From CAVVEC01 sp963770485 (lineage in GTDB: Bacteria > Acidobacteriota > Terriglobia > Terriglobales > Acidobacteriaceae), in the NCBI GenBank assembly GCA_963770485.1, contig CAVYPX010000009.1, positions 248,001 through 312,000 of the forward strand: 64,000 bases of DNA, given 5' to 3'. Positions 52,466-60,507 of this stretch are shown here, piece by piece. A program made the translations under genes and the position numbers. The number at the start of each line of letters is the position of its first letter. Position 1 is the stretch's first letter. Below the pieces are notes generated by a model, which was not told the DNA's origin, did not search any database, and worked only from the letters and a program-made list of their open reading frames with translations.

Positions 52466-52705
52466 CTAATCGGCGGCCTGAGGAGTGGGATCGTTGGAAT
52501 CCCAAAAAGATCCTTCCTCGATCAGCCTCGCCAGTTCTGCCCGAGCATGCGTGGTCAACTCGTTCGCATACTCTTTCGCGGACTGCTGGTGTTCGGGAGT
52601 CAGCTCAGCGATGCGGACGGCAAGCAGCGGGGCGTCCTCTTCCAGCATTCGAACCAACCGCTGGGCACGATCGATCTTGGCGTGAATCGAAAGCACTTGG
52701 TTCAC
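52466..52705 (-). CDS. small helical protein, 79 residues
   Basis: A GTG-started reading frame between lpxC and folK on the opposite strand. The product is mostly helical (MNQVLSIHAKIDRAQRLVRM, then LTPEHQQSAKEYANELTTHA and RAELARLIEEG), with a polar tail and no signal peptide. The composition is protein-like and the frame is free of the low-complexity look of shadow frames. A ribosome binding site is weak (GGGA four bases before). I do not recognise the family. Confidence 0.55.
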   Translation of the reverse strand: MNQVLSIHAKIDRAQRLVRMLEEDAPLLAVRIAELTPEHQQSAKEYANELTTHARAELARLIEEGSFWDSNDPTPQAAD

Positions 52706-52912
52706 CTGTTCCCGGAAAATAGATTCACTATGAAGGACACCACGTTACGTGAAGGCGCCTCTCGAGCTGACGTCCGAGAGTGGCCTTCGAAGAGTGCCCT
52801 TGATGCTTTCTCAAGCTTCTGTGCCCCTGCGAGCACGCCGCAAGTCTCAAGCTAGATACTCCCGAAGAGTTTTCTCTGGAAACTGGAGACTGAAAACCCC
52901 ACACTACTTGCC

Positions 52913-53401
52913 GTGCACAAAATCGTCTTTTTCTCTCTGGGCTCAAATGTCGGCGATCGTGCGGCTAATCTGAACGCGGCCATCGAACGCTTGGGCGCGC
53001 TGGGCGAGATTGTGGCCGTTTCATCCTTCTACGACACCGAACCGGTGGGACTTGCTGCCCAGCCCTGGTTTCTGAATTGCGCCGTCAAGCTGGATACCGA
53101 AAAAATGCCCAAGCAGCTGCTCGCCGGCATCCTCGATATCGAGCAACAGATGGGACGGCGCCGAGTGCAGAAAAACGGTCCCCGCACCATCGACATCGAC
53201 ATTCTCTTGTTTGGCAACTCGATCATCGAAACCAAAGGCCTGACCGTTCCCCATATCGGCATGCACGAGCGCCGCTTCGTGCTGGAGCCGCTGGCGGAAA
53301 TCGCGCCTGAGGTACGTCATCCAGTGTTCAAGCGCACGATCCGGGAGTTGCGCGATGCGCTGCCGTCAGGCCAAGCCGTGCGAAAAGTCGTTGAAAGATA
53401 G
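52913..53401 (+). CDS. folK: 2-amino-4-hydroxy-6-hydroxymethyldihydropteridine diphosphokinase
   Basis: This 162-residue protein has normal length for HPPK, which pyrophosphorylates the pterin precursor of folate. Signatures are FFSLGSNVGDRAANLNAAIERL at the N-terminus, SSFYDTEPVG, and the catalytic block RRRVQKNGPRTIDIDILLFG with LTVPHIGMHERRFVLEPLAEIAPE. The start is GTG at 52913. It is the only folate-pathway gene here; folC lies 30 kb away. A LytTR regulator gene converges on it from the other strand, 11 bp past its stop. Confidence 0.97.
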   Translation: MHKIVFFSLGSNVGDRAANLNAAIERLGALGEIVAVSSFYDTEPVGLAAQPWFLNCAVKLDTEKMPKQLLAGILDIEQQMGRRRVQKNGPRTIDIDILLFGNSIIETKGLTVPHIGMHERRFVLEPLAEIAPEVRHPVFKRTIRELRDALPSGQAVRKVVER

Positions 53402-53412
53402 CAGAAGATTTG

Positions 53413-54195
53413 TCACCCACCATGCGGCGGTGCCTTCTGATCCAACATCGCCCGCAGCCGGGCATAGCCACTCCGGCTGACCGGAAGCTGCGTCCCATCG
53501 TTCAGAACTACCACGTGATTGTCTTTGCTGTAGGGCTCAATTTTCGTGACCCTTTCCAGATTCACGATATAGGAGCGGTGGATGCGCAAAAAGAGCGTTG
53601 GGTCGAGAACCCCTTCCAGACTGGAAATCGTCTGTTGCTTGAGGTGCTTCTTACCTGCGGTGCTCAGGGCGACATAGTCGTCCTGCGCCTCCGCGTAGTC
53701 AAGCTTTGCGATGGGGATGATGTGCACCCGGGCTCCGTCCCTGACGACGATACGTTCCGAATATTTTGCGGGAGGCCGGGCGCTGGACGAGAGTTCCGAT
53801 GGGGCCGGAAGTTTTCCTCCCAAACGTTCTTTTCCACGCTGCAGCGCGGTTTCGAAGCGATCTGCGCTGAAAGGCTTCAAGAGATAGTCCACCGCATGGA
53901 TGTCGAAGGCGCGGATGGCGTACTCGTCGAAGGCAGTCACGAACACGATGGCCCGGTCGGTACCGATGAGTTCCAAAACTTCAAAACCGTCCAGCTTGGG
54001 CATTTGGATATCGAGAAAAAGAAGGTCCGGTTTCAGCTCGGTGACCGCTTTCACCGCCTCGAACCCGTTGGCGCATTCGGCGACAATTTCGATTTCCGCG
54101 TGGCTAGACAAGAATTCGCGCAGCATCTGCCGGGCGAGATCTTCGTCATCGACGATCACGGCACGAATCTTCTTCTCAGCTGCGTCATTCATCAT
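53413..54195 (-). CDS. LytTR-type response regulator
   Basis: This 260-residue protein has an N-terminal receiver (residues 10-125) with VIVDDEDLAR, phospho-acceptor Asp in LLFLDIQMPKLDGFEV, and the Lys in YLLKPFSADRF. The C-terminal LytTR DNA-binding domain is at 155-258 (YAEAQDDYVALSTAGKKHLKQQTISSLE, FLRIHRSYIVNLERV, LPVSRSGYARLRAML). It pairs with the sensor kinase whose stop codon overlaps its start (ATGA). LytTR regulators often control envelope or surface genes. The likely targets here are the LiaF-like genes upstream, by inference. Confidence 0.96.
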   Translation of the reverse strand: MMNDAAEKKIRAVIVDDEDLARQMLREFLSSHAEIEIVAECANGFEAVKAVTELKPDLLFLDIQMPKLDGFEVLELIGTDRAIVFVTAFDEYAIRAFDIHAVDYLLKPFSADRFETALQRGKERLGGKLPAPSELSSSARPPAKYSERIVVRDGARVHIIPIAKLDYAEAQDDYVALSTAGKKHLKQQTISSLEGVLDPTLFLRIHRSYIVNLERVTKIEPYSKDNHVVVLNDGTQLPVSRSGYARLRAMLDQKAPPHGG

Positions 54196-55262
54196 GCCTT
54201 GACTCCGTTCTCGTCGGCAGGCAGGCGCAGGCTGACCAGAAAACAATTGCCGTCGGTGCGGACCGAGATGCTCGCATCCCCTCCGTAGCGCGTGTGCAGA
54301 CGCTGGCGGATGTTGTCGAGTCCTAGTCCAGTTTTCAGCGAAGATGGCGAGTCGGGATCAAAGCTGTTCTCCACCACGATGGATACGCTGCTGCCATTGC
54401 GCTCGGCGTTCAGCCGGATCACTCCGCCTTCCGGCAAATTGGCGATGCCATGCCGGATAGCGTTCTCCACCAGGGGCTGTAGCAACAGGGGGGGAAGCAG
54501 CAATGCCAACGCTTCCTTCTGGACTTGTTCCTCCATGCGCAAACGGGCGCCAAAACGGACCTGCTCAATCGCGAGATAGCCGCGGATCAAGGCGAGTTCT
54601 TCCTCCAGGGTGACGGTTTCTTTTCCTCCCAGACGCAACGTGGTGCGCAAGAAGTCCGCCAGCAAAATGCACATCTCACGGGCACGAGCCGCGTCCGCAC
54701 TGGTGAGAGCGCTAATCGAGTGCAGGCAATTGAAAAGAAAATGGGGATTCACCTGTGCCCGGAGAGCTTTCAGTTCCGCATCGCGGGCAAGAACACGAGC
54801 TTCGAGAGCGCGGGCCTGCGCCTCGCGCGATGCCTCTTCGGCCAGGAGCACGTAGTGAAACGTTACCGACATGACATAGAGCAAAACTCCGGTTATCCAA
54901 AGCAGGGCATAGTACTTTGTCAGGCGCTGGTCCACTCCCGCAAAACGCCACCAGTGCGCCATGCCGATCGCAAGTTCTTTCGCCTGGTATGTCCAGTACG
55001 TTCCCAGTAGAGCGGCGGTCGTGAGGTGGGTGAGCAACAGCTTCACGAAGCCTGATTTTTCCAACGGAGTTGCCCGGCAGGGATACCAGGCCAGCAGGCA
55101 AACAAAGGCGTACATGGCGCAGAGCGGAAACGCCAGCACCGTCGCCTCGCGCCAGGTCAGCCCGCCGGATCCGGTCAACAGGTAGACCAGAATCCCAGCG
55201 AGCGGAATCCAGGCCAAGAAGTACAACCCTAGTTGGCGGCGCCGTGAGAATAAGGGATGCAT
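54192..55262 (-). CDS. LytS/YehU-type membrane sensor histidine kinase
   Basis: This 356-residue protein has four membrane helices at about residues 12-30, 38-58, 72-92 and 112-132. A coiled segment follows, then the His-kinase domain of the LytS family: LRAQVNPHFLFNCLHSISALTSADA with the phosphorylated His, and an ATPase region with LLLPPLLLQPLVENAIRHGI and TGLGLDNIRQRLHTRYGG. It overlaps the response regulator by four bases and follows a LiaF-like gene by 8 bp, so all four genes 53413-56201 form one operon. The signal is unknown, probably envelope-related. Confidence 0.95.
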   Translation of the reverse strand: MHPLFSRRRQLGLYFLAWIPLAGILVYLLTGSGGLTWREATVLAFPLCAMYAFVCLLAWYPCRATPLEKSGFVKLLLTHLTTAALLGTYWTYQAKELAIGMAHWWRFAGVDQRLTKYYALLWITGVLLYVMSVTFHYVLLAEEASREAQARALEARVLARDAELKALRAQVNPHFLFNCLHSISALTSADAARAREMCILLADFLRTTLRLGGKETVTLEEELALIRGYLAIEQVRFGARLRMEEQVQKEALALLLPPLLLQPLVENAIRHGIANLPEGGVIRLNAERNGSSVSIVVENSFDPDSPSSLKTGLGLDNIRQRLHTRYGGDASISVRTDGNCFLVSLRLPADENGVKA

Positions 55263-55270
55263 GCGTAATC

Positions 55271-55942
55271 TCAGTTCCTGACTTCGATGCCACCCATGAT
55301 CGCGATGCCCTTCACGACTAGGGTTTTCTGCACCTGGAGACCTTCCCGAGCCTTGAGGCTGTGTCCTCCCATGAACGCGGCGACGCGCATCGAGACCGCC
55401 CAGGTTTCCGGAACGCGAATCACTCCACCGCCCATTAAACAGTTCACGTTGATGGACGCCTCGCTGCCTTCGATATCCGCGTCTCTGAGATCAACGTCAA
55501 AGCCGCCCATGAAAGCCACGATGCTGCCGCCGCGGAAGTTCCTGGCGCGAATCCGATATTCACCACCTCCCAAGATCGAGAATAGATTCAAGTGCGGAGA
55601 GAGAATTCCGCCGCTCTCCGACGGCCGCTGGTACGCGCGCCAAATCAAGATAAGCCCGGCGGCGATCACAAATACCGGCCAGGTCTGTTCCAGATGCAGG
55701 CGCACTTTGCCAAGCGCGGTGAGTTCAATCGCCACCCCGGCCGCCAGCAGTAAAGCTCCCCACAGCCGTCCGCTGCCGTCGCCGGACTGCAGCAGCTTGA
55801 TGAAGCCGGCCCCGATGAAGATCAGCGCCCAGAAATCGACCGTAATAATGTTCATCTGGTCGAGCAACAGCAACACGCCGACCAGGATAAGAGCTCCACC
55901 GTTGAGCACAGCCGGGTTGATTCGATTCTCTTTGTCACTCAT
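55271..55942 (-). CDS. LiaF-like membrane protein
   Basis: This 223-residue protein has four hydrophobic segments in its first half (GGALILVGVLLLLDQMNIITVDFWAL and following, DUF5668 type). A C-terminal beta-helical LiaF domain follows, with FSILGGGEYRIRARNFRGGSIVAFMGGFDVDLRDADI and CLMGGGVIRVPETWAVSMRV. LiaF proteins restrain cell-wall stress two-component systems in Firmicutes. Here it sits next to a LytS/LytTR pair, so a similar brake role is plausible. It overlaps the preceding gene by 8 bp. Confidence 0.92.
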   Translation of the reverse strand: MSDKENRINPAVLNGGALILVGVLLLLDQMNIITVDFWALIFIGAGFIKLLQSGDGSGRLWGALLLAAGVAIELTALGKVRLHLEQTWPVFVIAAGLILIWRAYQRPSESGGILSPHLNLFSILGGGEYRIRARNFRGGSIVAFMGGFDVDLRDADIEGSEASINVNCLMGGGVIRVPETWAVSMRVAAFMGGHSLKAREGLQVQKTLVVKGIAIMGGIEVRN

Positions 55943-56201
55943 AGCGACTTTCTCTCGAACCCGGGTGCACGCGAACTTCGTTCGTAGGCTTAGCCGAGGC
56001 GGCGCCCTCGTCGGCCCACAGGAGGCTTACGCCCAGCACCACCAGAAGCAGCGGAGACGCGTGCATCACGGTGTTGAACGATAGCAGGTTCGTGCGCATG
56101 AGGGGCCCAAGTTTATCAAATAGGAAAAGGGTTCCTGCCACTGCCATGATGGCAGCCAGTAGTGATGACTCCCAGCGATCTGGCTGTTTTCTGTTGGCCA
56201 T
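55935..56201 (-). CDS. small membrane protein, first gene of the LytS/LytTR operon
   Basis: This 88-residue protein has two helices, at about residues 13-30 and 47-63 (SSLLAAIMAVAGTLFLFDKL and SPLLLVVLGVSLLW), and a polar C-terminus. AAGGAG precedes the ATG at 56201 at a good distance. Its last codons overlap the start of the LiaF-like gene by 8 bp, so the two are coupled. It resembles the N-terminal helices of the LiaF-like partner. Function unknown, likely part of the same membrane complex. Confidence 0.84.
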   Translation of the reverse strand: MANRKQPDRWESSLLAAIMAVAGTLFLFDKLGPLMRTNLLSFNTVMHASPLLLVVLGVSLLWADEGAASAKPTNEVRVHPGSRESRYE

Positions 56202-56326
56202 CGGCTTTCTCCTTGTCAGGTTTCGTTCTGAGGCAAGACTAGTGGCTGGCTCCCGTCGTGTCGTGAGGTTTTCGGTGAATGGCGGTTGGCTGTCGGCGGA
56301 TGGCGAGCAAACGAAGGAAAACCCGA

Positions 56327-56429
56327 CCACGGATTGGCACGGATCAACAGGGATGAATCTTAGTGCTTCTTTCTTTTCCTCTTGCCTTGATATCCGTGGA
56401 ATCCGTCAAAATCCGTGGCCGGTTCTTCC
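56327..56429. repeat. second copy of the CCACGGATT dispersed repeat
   Basis: A 103-bp element begins CCACGGATTGGCACGGATCA, carries the internal GGATGAATCTTAG, and ends ATCCGTGGAATCCGTCAAAA plus TCCGTGGCCGGTTCTTCC. It matches 27837-27932 at both ends, with a variable centre. It lies between the LiaF-like operon and the Cys-rich protein gene, ending 6 bp before that gene's stop codon. Confidence 0.75.
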
Positions 56430-56435
56430 TGCAGC

Positions 56436-57092
56436 CTAAGGGGTAATGAGGCGGCTGGGCGCTTCCTCCGGCGTGACAATCGTGGACTGTTTTTCAGGAA
56501 ATTGCCCCAGAATGAAGTCCAGGAAGGCCCGCGATTTTGGCCGGCCCGAGGTGTGCGCGTGCCCCAAGCGAACCAGAAAGACAAACGCTCTGAGTACATC
56601 CGCATCGCGAAGTCGGGAATATCCCACGTGTTTGTGTTCTGCCTCGCGATATTCCTTCAACATCTTCTGCACTTCGGCGGCAATGGTCTGCTGGCTCATG
56701 CTGGCGATGGGAATTTCATAGTGCAGCCCGGATTTCACCAGAGTTTCTTGAGTCCTTGCCAGAGACGCGAGGGCGGCGATGACGTCGGCGTCGTTGATGG
56801 CGCGATCAGCCCGCGCACACTTAGCCAAGGCGAAACTCAGTCCCACGACCAGATGCTCGTGTTCGTAAAGAAACTGATCGCCGATTTCGATTTGGGGAAG
56901 CAATGCGGCCTGGTCCAAATCCTGCAACGGACGCGCCTTTTCATGCGCGCGCGCCTGCTGCAGATAGACGCAGTCGCTGGGACAATCGAGCGTCACTTCG
57001 CGCTGCTCGCCACAGCATTGCGGGCAGATGCGGCCATGCACCGCGGGACAGAAGCGCTTCTCCTTGCGCGTTTCGCAGATAGTGCAACTCAC
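56436..57092 (-). CDS. protein with N-terminal Cys-rich (zinc) domain
   Basis: This 218-residue protein starts at GTG 57092. The first 45 residues hold eight cysteines (CTICETRKEKRFCPAVHGRI, then CPQCCGEQREVTLDCPSDC), which look like a treble-clef zinc site. The rest is helical, with VVGLSFALAKCARADRAIND and SKSGLHYEIPIASMSQQTIAAEV-like blocks. Proteins of this design are, from memory, found across acidobacteria with no known function. Cytoplasmic. The flanking 57093-57287 gap holds nothing recognised. Confidence 0.75.
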   Translation of the reverse strand: MSCTICETRKEKRFCPAVHGRICPQCCGEQREVTLDCPSDCVYLQQARAHEKARPLQDLDQAALLPQIEIGDQFLYEHEHLVVGLSFALAKCARADRAINDADVIAALASLARTQETLVKSGLHYEIPIASMSQQTIAAEVQKMLKEYREAEHKHVGYSRLRDADVLRAFVFLVRLGHAHTSGRPKSRAFLDFILGQFPEKQSTIVTPEEAPSRLITP

Positions 57093-57287
57093 AGAAACGG
57101 TCCCCTACATTCATTATCACATGCAGAAGCCGAGTGGAGATTCGTCAACCTGACTCATCATTGGCGGGACGGGGTAGTTGGTGCAAAAGCCGGTCACGCG
57201 AACTGAGAATCGAACTCGCCGCTTTCTGACTTCACGGCCAGTCGACCGCAAAATCATTAACATCATTTCTCGCCAGTAGATGAGTTT

Positions 57288-59762
57288 CTAAGTCGAGCGC
57301 AGTGCATCCATCGGGTCCGTGGAAGCGGCACGGGTGGCGGGCAGTGCCGATGCGAGCAGCGTCATGAGCATCATTATCAGGACACCGGCTATGTAGATGA
57401 GTGGGTCGCTCGCGCTGACATCGAAGAGGAAAGAACTGACAAGACGAGACACGGCTAGCGAACCGAGCACACCGAGGCCGCAGCCGAGGAGCGACATTCT
57501 CGCGCCCGAGATGAGAACCAGCCGCGCGATGCCCATGCGCTGAGCGCCCAGGGCCATGCGGATCGCGATCTCCTGGGTACGCAGCGAGACCGAGAAGGCC
57601 ACAACGGCGTAGATTCCGGTGATGGCAAGCAGGACAGCACCCATAGCGAAGGCGGTGATGAGGACCGTATTAAAACGCCGCGGGGCTTCAACATTGGAGA
57701 TGACGTCATTCATGGGCTGCACTTGCTGCAGGGCGAGCAGCGGATCGATTTCGGCGACGGTCGAGTGCAGAGTCTGAGTCATCTGCTCGGGAGGAAGGGC
57801 GGAACGGAGCGTGATGTATCCGCCGGCGGGGCCGGTGAGTTTTCCGCCGGATGCAGCGCCGTAGAGAATGGCGGGCTGCTGCGCAGGGAAATACCACTGA
57901 TCGCTACTGGGCTCATCGCGAGAGCCGACCTTGGTATCGGCGACGATACCGACCACGGTGGCCCACGGCAGTCCCTTGTGCGGGTTGCCGACATGCATGC
58001 GTTTGCCGATGGCCCGCTGACCAGGCCAGGAATGTCTAGCCATGGACTGATTCACGATCACGACCAGGGGTGAGTTGGAGCGGTCATCCAGGGTGAAGTA
58101 GCGGCCGTCGAGCAGCGGGATGCCCATGGCGCGGAAATAGTCGCCGTAGGTGCTCGCGAACATAGAAAACTGCAGCTTCCAACTGTCTGTGGGTACGCCT
58201 TCGATGGTGTACGCAGCGCCATGGTACAAACCGGATGCGGGGAGAAAGTTGGTGATGCCGATGGCGACAATTCCGGGCTTGCCTGACAGCCGGTCAACGA
58301 CCGCACGATTGAAGTTGTTGGCAGAAGCGTCGGTGGGGTACTGGTTGAGGGGCAGTTGATAGCCGGCGACGAGGACGTGGTCGGGGCGGTAGCCGGGATC
58401 GACGGCGCGCATCTTCTGAAAGCTGCGCAGAAAGGCGCCGGACACGGTGAGCAACACCAGGGCAATAGCGATCTCCGAGACCACCAGAGCTGAGCGCAAC
58501 CACGCGTGGCTTGAGGCGCCGGTGCTGGTTGCGACGCCCTCTTTGAGGCTCTCTGTCAGGTTAGTTCGCAGGGCCGCGAAGGCAGGCGCAAGGCTGCAGA
58601 AGACACCGGTTGCAAGCGCGAGAAGGAGAGCGAAGGTCATGACGCCTCCGTCCATGGAGATGGAGTCGACGCGCGGCATGGACTCCGGCAGCAGGTGCAA
58701 GGCGGTGCGGATGGCGGTCGCGGCAAACGCCAGACCCAGCATTCCACCGGCGAAGCTGAGCAGCAGGCCTTCGAATACAGATTCGCGGATGATGACGCTG
58801 GCACGCGCACCCAGGGCCAGCCGGACGGCATATTCGCGGCGCCGGCGGATGGCGCGGACCAGCAGCAGACCTGCGACATTGACGCAGGCAATCAGCAGCA
58901 CGATGGAGACGGCAAAGAACAGAATATGCAGCAAAGGGCGGACTTCTGCGACCGCCTGTTCACGCAGTAGCGTCACATCACCCCGGATGTGAAGGGCAGA
59001 CATGCCGGCAGGGAAATCGCGCATGATCTGCTGAGCGACGCGGTCGGCATCCTGCGCAGCCTGCGAGAGAGTAACGCCATCCTTAAGCCGGGCGACCATG
59101 TGGTATCCCCAAAAGCCCGCGGACTGGTCGGAAAGTTCGTCGGGCGTGAGGCTCATGGGCACCCAGAGCTGCGCCTGCTCGAGGTGACCGGCTTGCAGCG
59201 GGAACTCGAAGCTCCGCGGCATGACGCCGATGATTGTGTACGCTTTGCGGTCGAGGTCGATGGAGTTTCCGAGGACGTGAGGATCGCGGTGGTAGCGGTC
59301 CAGCCACAGGGCGTAGCTGAGCACGGCGAAGGGCTGATGGGCATCGTCTTCTTGTTGGGTGAACACGCGGCCGAGGATGGGTTGAACGCCGAGCGTGGGG
59401 AAGACGCCGGCGGTGAGCCGGGCGGCGTAGACTTGCTCCGGTGTAGCATCGCCGGAAAGCTCAAAGCTGGTGGTGATGTAGCCGCCAAGAGAGGAAAAAG
59501 CACCCGTTGCGCTCGAGTATGTGCCGATCTCGCGCGCCGTGACGGGAGTGCTGGGGCCGCTTCCCAGGTGATCTCCCAGGAGAACGAGGCGGTCGGGATT
59601 GCTGAATGGGAGCGGCCTAAGGAGGATGCCTTCGACCAGCGAGAAAATCGCGGTGGTAGCACCGATGCCCAGAGCCAGGACGAGAACGGCGGTCACGGCG
59701 AAGCCCGGCGCTTTGCGCATTTGGCGAAAGGCGAAGCGGAAATTCTGTGCGAATGCGTGCAT
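57288..59762 (-). CDS. ADOP-type MacB/FtsX-family ABC permease
   Basis: This 824-residue protein is of the acidobacterial duplicated orphan permease kind. The N-terminal FRFAFRQMRKAPGFAVTAVL and LALGIGATTAIFSLVEGILL lead to a MacB-like periplasmic domain. Two FtsX permease halves, each with about four helices, follow (around residues 270-430 and 690-820). The repeats VRLALGARASVIIRES and IRMALGAQRMGIARLV mark the coupling helices of each half. No ABC ATPase gene is adjacent. It may export peptides or lipids or act as a mechanotransmitter; the substrate is not known. It lies alone, with 195 bp and 376 bp gaps on either side. Confidence 0.94.
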   Translation of the reverse strand: MHAFAQNFRFAFRQMRKAPGFAVTAVLVLALGIGATTAIFSLVEGILLRPLPFSNPDRLVLLGDHLGSGPSTPVTAREIGTYSSATGAFSSLGGYITTSFELSGDATPEQVYAARLTAGVFPTLGVQPILGRVFTQQEDDAHQPFAVLSYALWLDRYHRDPHVLGNSIDLDRKAYTIIGVMPRSFEFPLQAGHLEQAQLWVPMSLTPDELSDQSAGFWGYHMVARLKDGVTLSQAAQDADRVAQQIMRDFPAGMSALHIRGDVTLLREQAVAEVRPLLHILFFAVSIVLLIACVNVAGLLLVRAIRRRREYAVRLALGARASVIIRESVFEGLLLSFAGGMLGLAFAATAIRTALHLLPESMPRVDSISMDGGVMTFALLLALATGVFCSLAPAFAALRTNLTESLKEGVATSTGASSHAWLRSALVVSEIAIALVLLTVSGAFLRSFQKMRAVDPGYRPDHVLVAGYQLPLNQYPTDASANNFNRAVVDRLSGKPGIVAIGITNFLPASGLYHGAAYTIEGVPTDSWKLQFSMFASTYGDYFRAMGIPLLDGRYFTLDDRSNSPLVVIVNQSMARHSWPGQRAIGKRMHVGNPHKGLPWATVVGIVADTKVGSRDEPSSDQWYFPAQQPAILYGAASGGKLTGPAGGYITLRSALPPEQMTQTLHSTVAEIDPLLALQQVQPMNDVISNVEAPRRFNTVLITAFAMGAVLLAITGIYAVVAFSVSLRTQEIAIRMALGAQRMGIARLVLISGARMSLLGCGLGVLGSLAVSRLVSSFLFDVSASDPLIYIAGVLIMMLMTLLASALPATRAASTDPMDALRST

Positions 59763-60138
59763 GCGTCCTCTCTAATTCCTAAGTCTGCTGGCAACTGCAC
59801 GGCCAGCACTAGACTACATTAAGGGTTGTCTTTTTCAATCGGGACGGTTTGGCTCTGTGTCGCCATTCTCCATGCTCTTGGGGTAAGAACCGACATTCGA
59901 GCCACGGAGGAATCAGAGTTTCACGAGTTCAAAAGAGCGTCATTGCTACTTCCAAAGCCCACAGAAATCCGATTCTCCGATGCCCACGACACCACAAAAC
60001 CCGATTTTTATGGGCTTTTGAGGTTCCGAATTAAAAAAAACCGCTAAAAATGCGGCTGCGGCGCTATTTTTCCACAGCAAATCAGTATAAGATGGCTGTT
60101 ATCGCAGCAAAATCAGAGTTCCAAACAGAGGAGGATTC
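59763..60138. other. gene-free interval upstream of the HU gene
   Basis: No coding sequence is supported in this 376-bp gap. From 60000 on it is AT-rich, with GATTTTTATGGGCTTTTGAG, an A tract (AATTAAAAAAAACCGC) and TATAAGAT at 60086-60093 that could be the -10 box of the HU gene. A -35 box cannot be fixed. The ribosome binding site GAGGAGG precedes the HU start. Confidence 0.5.
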
Positions 60139-60435
60139 ATGGCTTCAGGCATGACCAAGACTCAACTCGTCCGTCATCTCGGCGAAAAAATTGGCACCAA
60201 CAACAAAACCGCCGCGGCATTTCTCGAGCATCTCACCGATACCGCAGTGAAGGAAACCAAGAAGAACGGCGTGTTCGTGATCCCCGGTCTGGGCCGCCTG
60301 GTAAAGGCTCACCGCAAGGCCCGTATGGGACGCAATCCGCAGACCGGAGAGCCTATCCAGATCAAGGCCAAAACCGTGGTGAAGTTTCGTGTGGCAAAAG
60401 CTACCAAGGACGCCATCGCACCGAAAAAGCCGTAG
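60139..60435 (+). CDS. HU/IHF family DNA-binding protein
   Basis: This 98-residue protein has normal length and the HU fold. Helices cover residues 4-45 (MTKTQLVRHLGEKIGTNNKTAAAFLEHLTD), and the DNA-binding arm is at 50-75 (FVIPGLGRLVKAHRKARMGRNPQTGEPIQIKAKTVVKF). It bends DNA and helps compact the nucleoid. GAGGAGG precedes the ATG. A hairpin terminator follows at once, so this is a single-gene unit. Whether it acts as a homodimer is not decided by sequence. Confidence 0.95.
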   Translation: MASGMTKTQLVRHLGEKIGTNNKTAAAFLEHLTDTAVKETKKNGVFVIPGLGRLVKAHRKARMGRNPQTGEPIQIKAKTVVKFRVAKATKDAIAPKKP

Positions 60436-60453
60436 GGATTCTTTGTTCGGCAG

Positions 60454-60486
60454 AGGCCGGCTCAGAACAGCCGGCCTTTTACTTTT
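60454..60486 (+). terminator. intrinsic terminator of the HU gene
   Basis: Perfect 9-bp arms AGGCCGGCT and AGCCGGCCT flank a 6-nt loop and are followed by TTTACTTTT. It lies 18 bp past the HU stop and before the convergent amidohydrolase gene, which it may serve from the other side as well. Confidence 0.85.
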
Positions 60487-60507
60487 GTACTTGTTTGGCG
60501 CAGATCG

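Noticed and set aside
57190..57260. tRNA-like stretch on the minus strand containing GAGTTCGATTCTC
   Set aside because: It resembles a T-loop but the flanking bases do not form a five-pair stem, and no acceptor, D or anticodon arm can be drawn around it.
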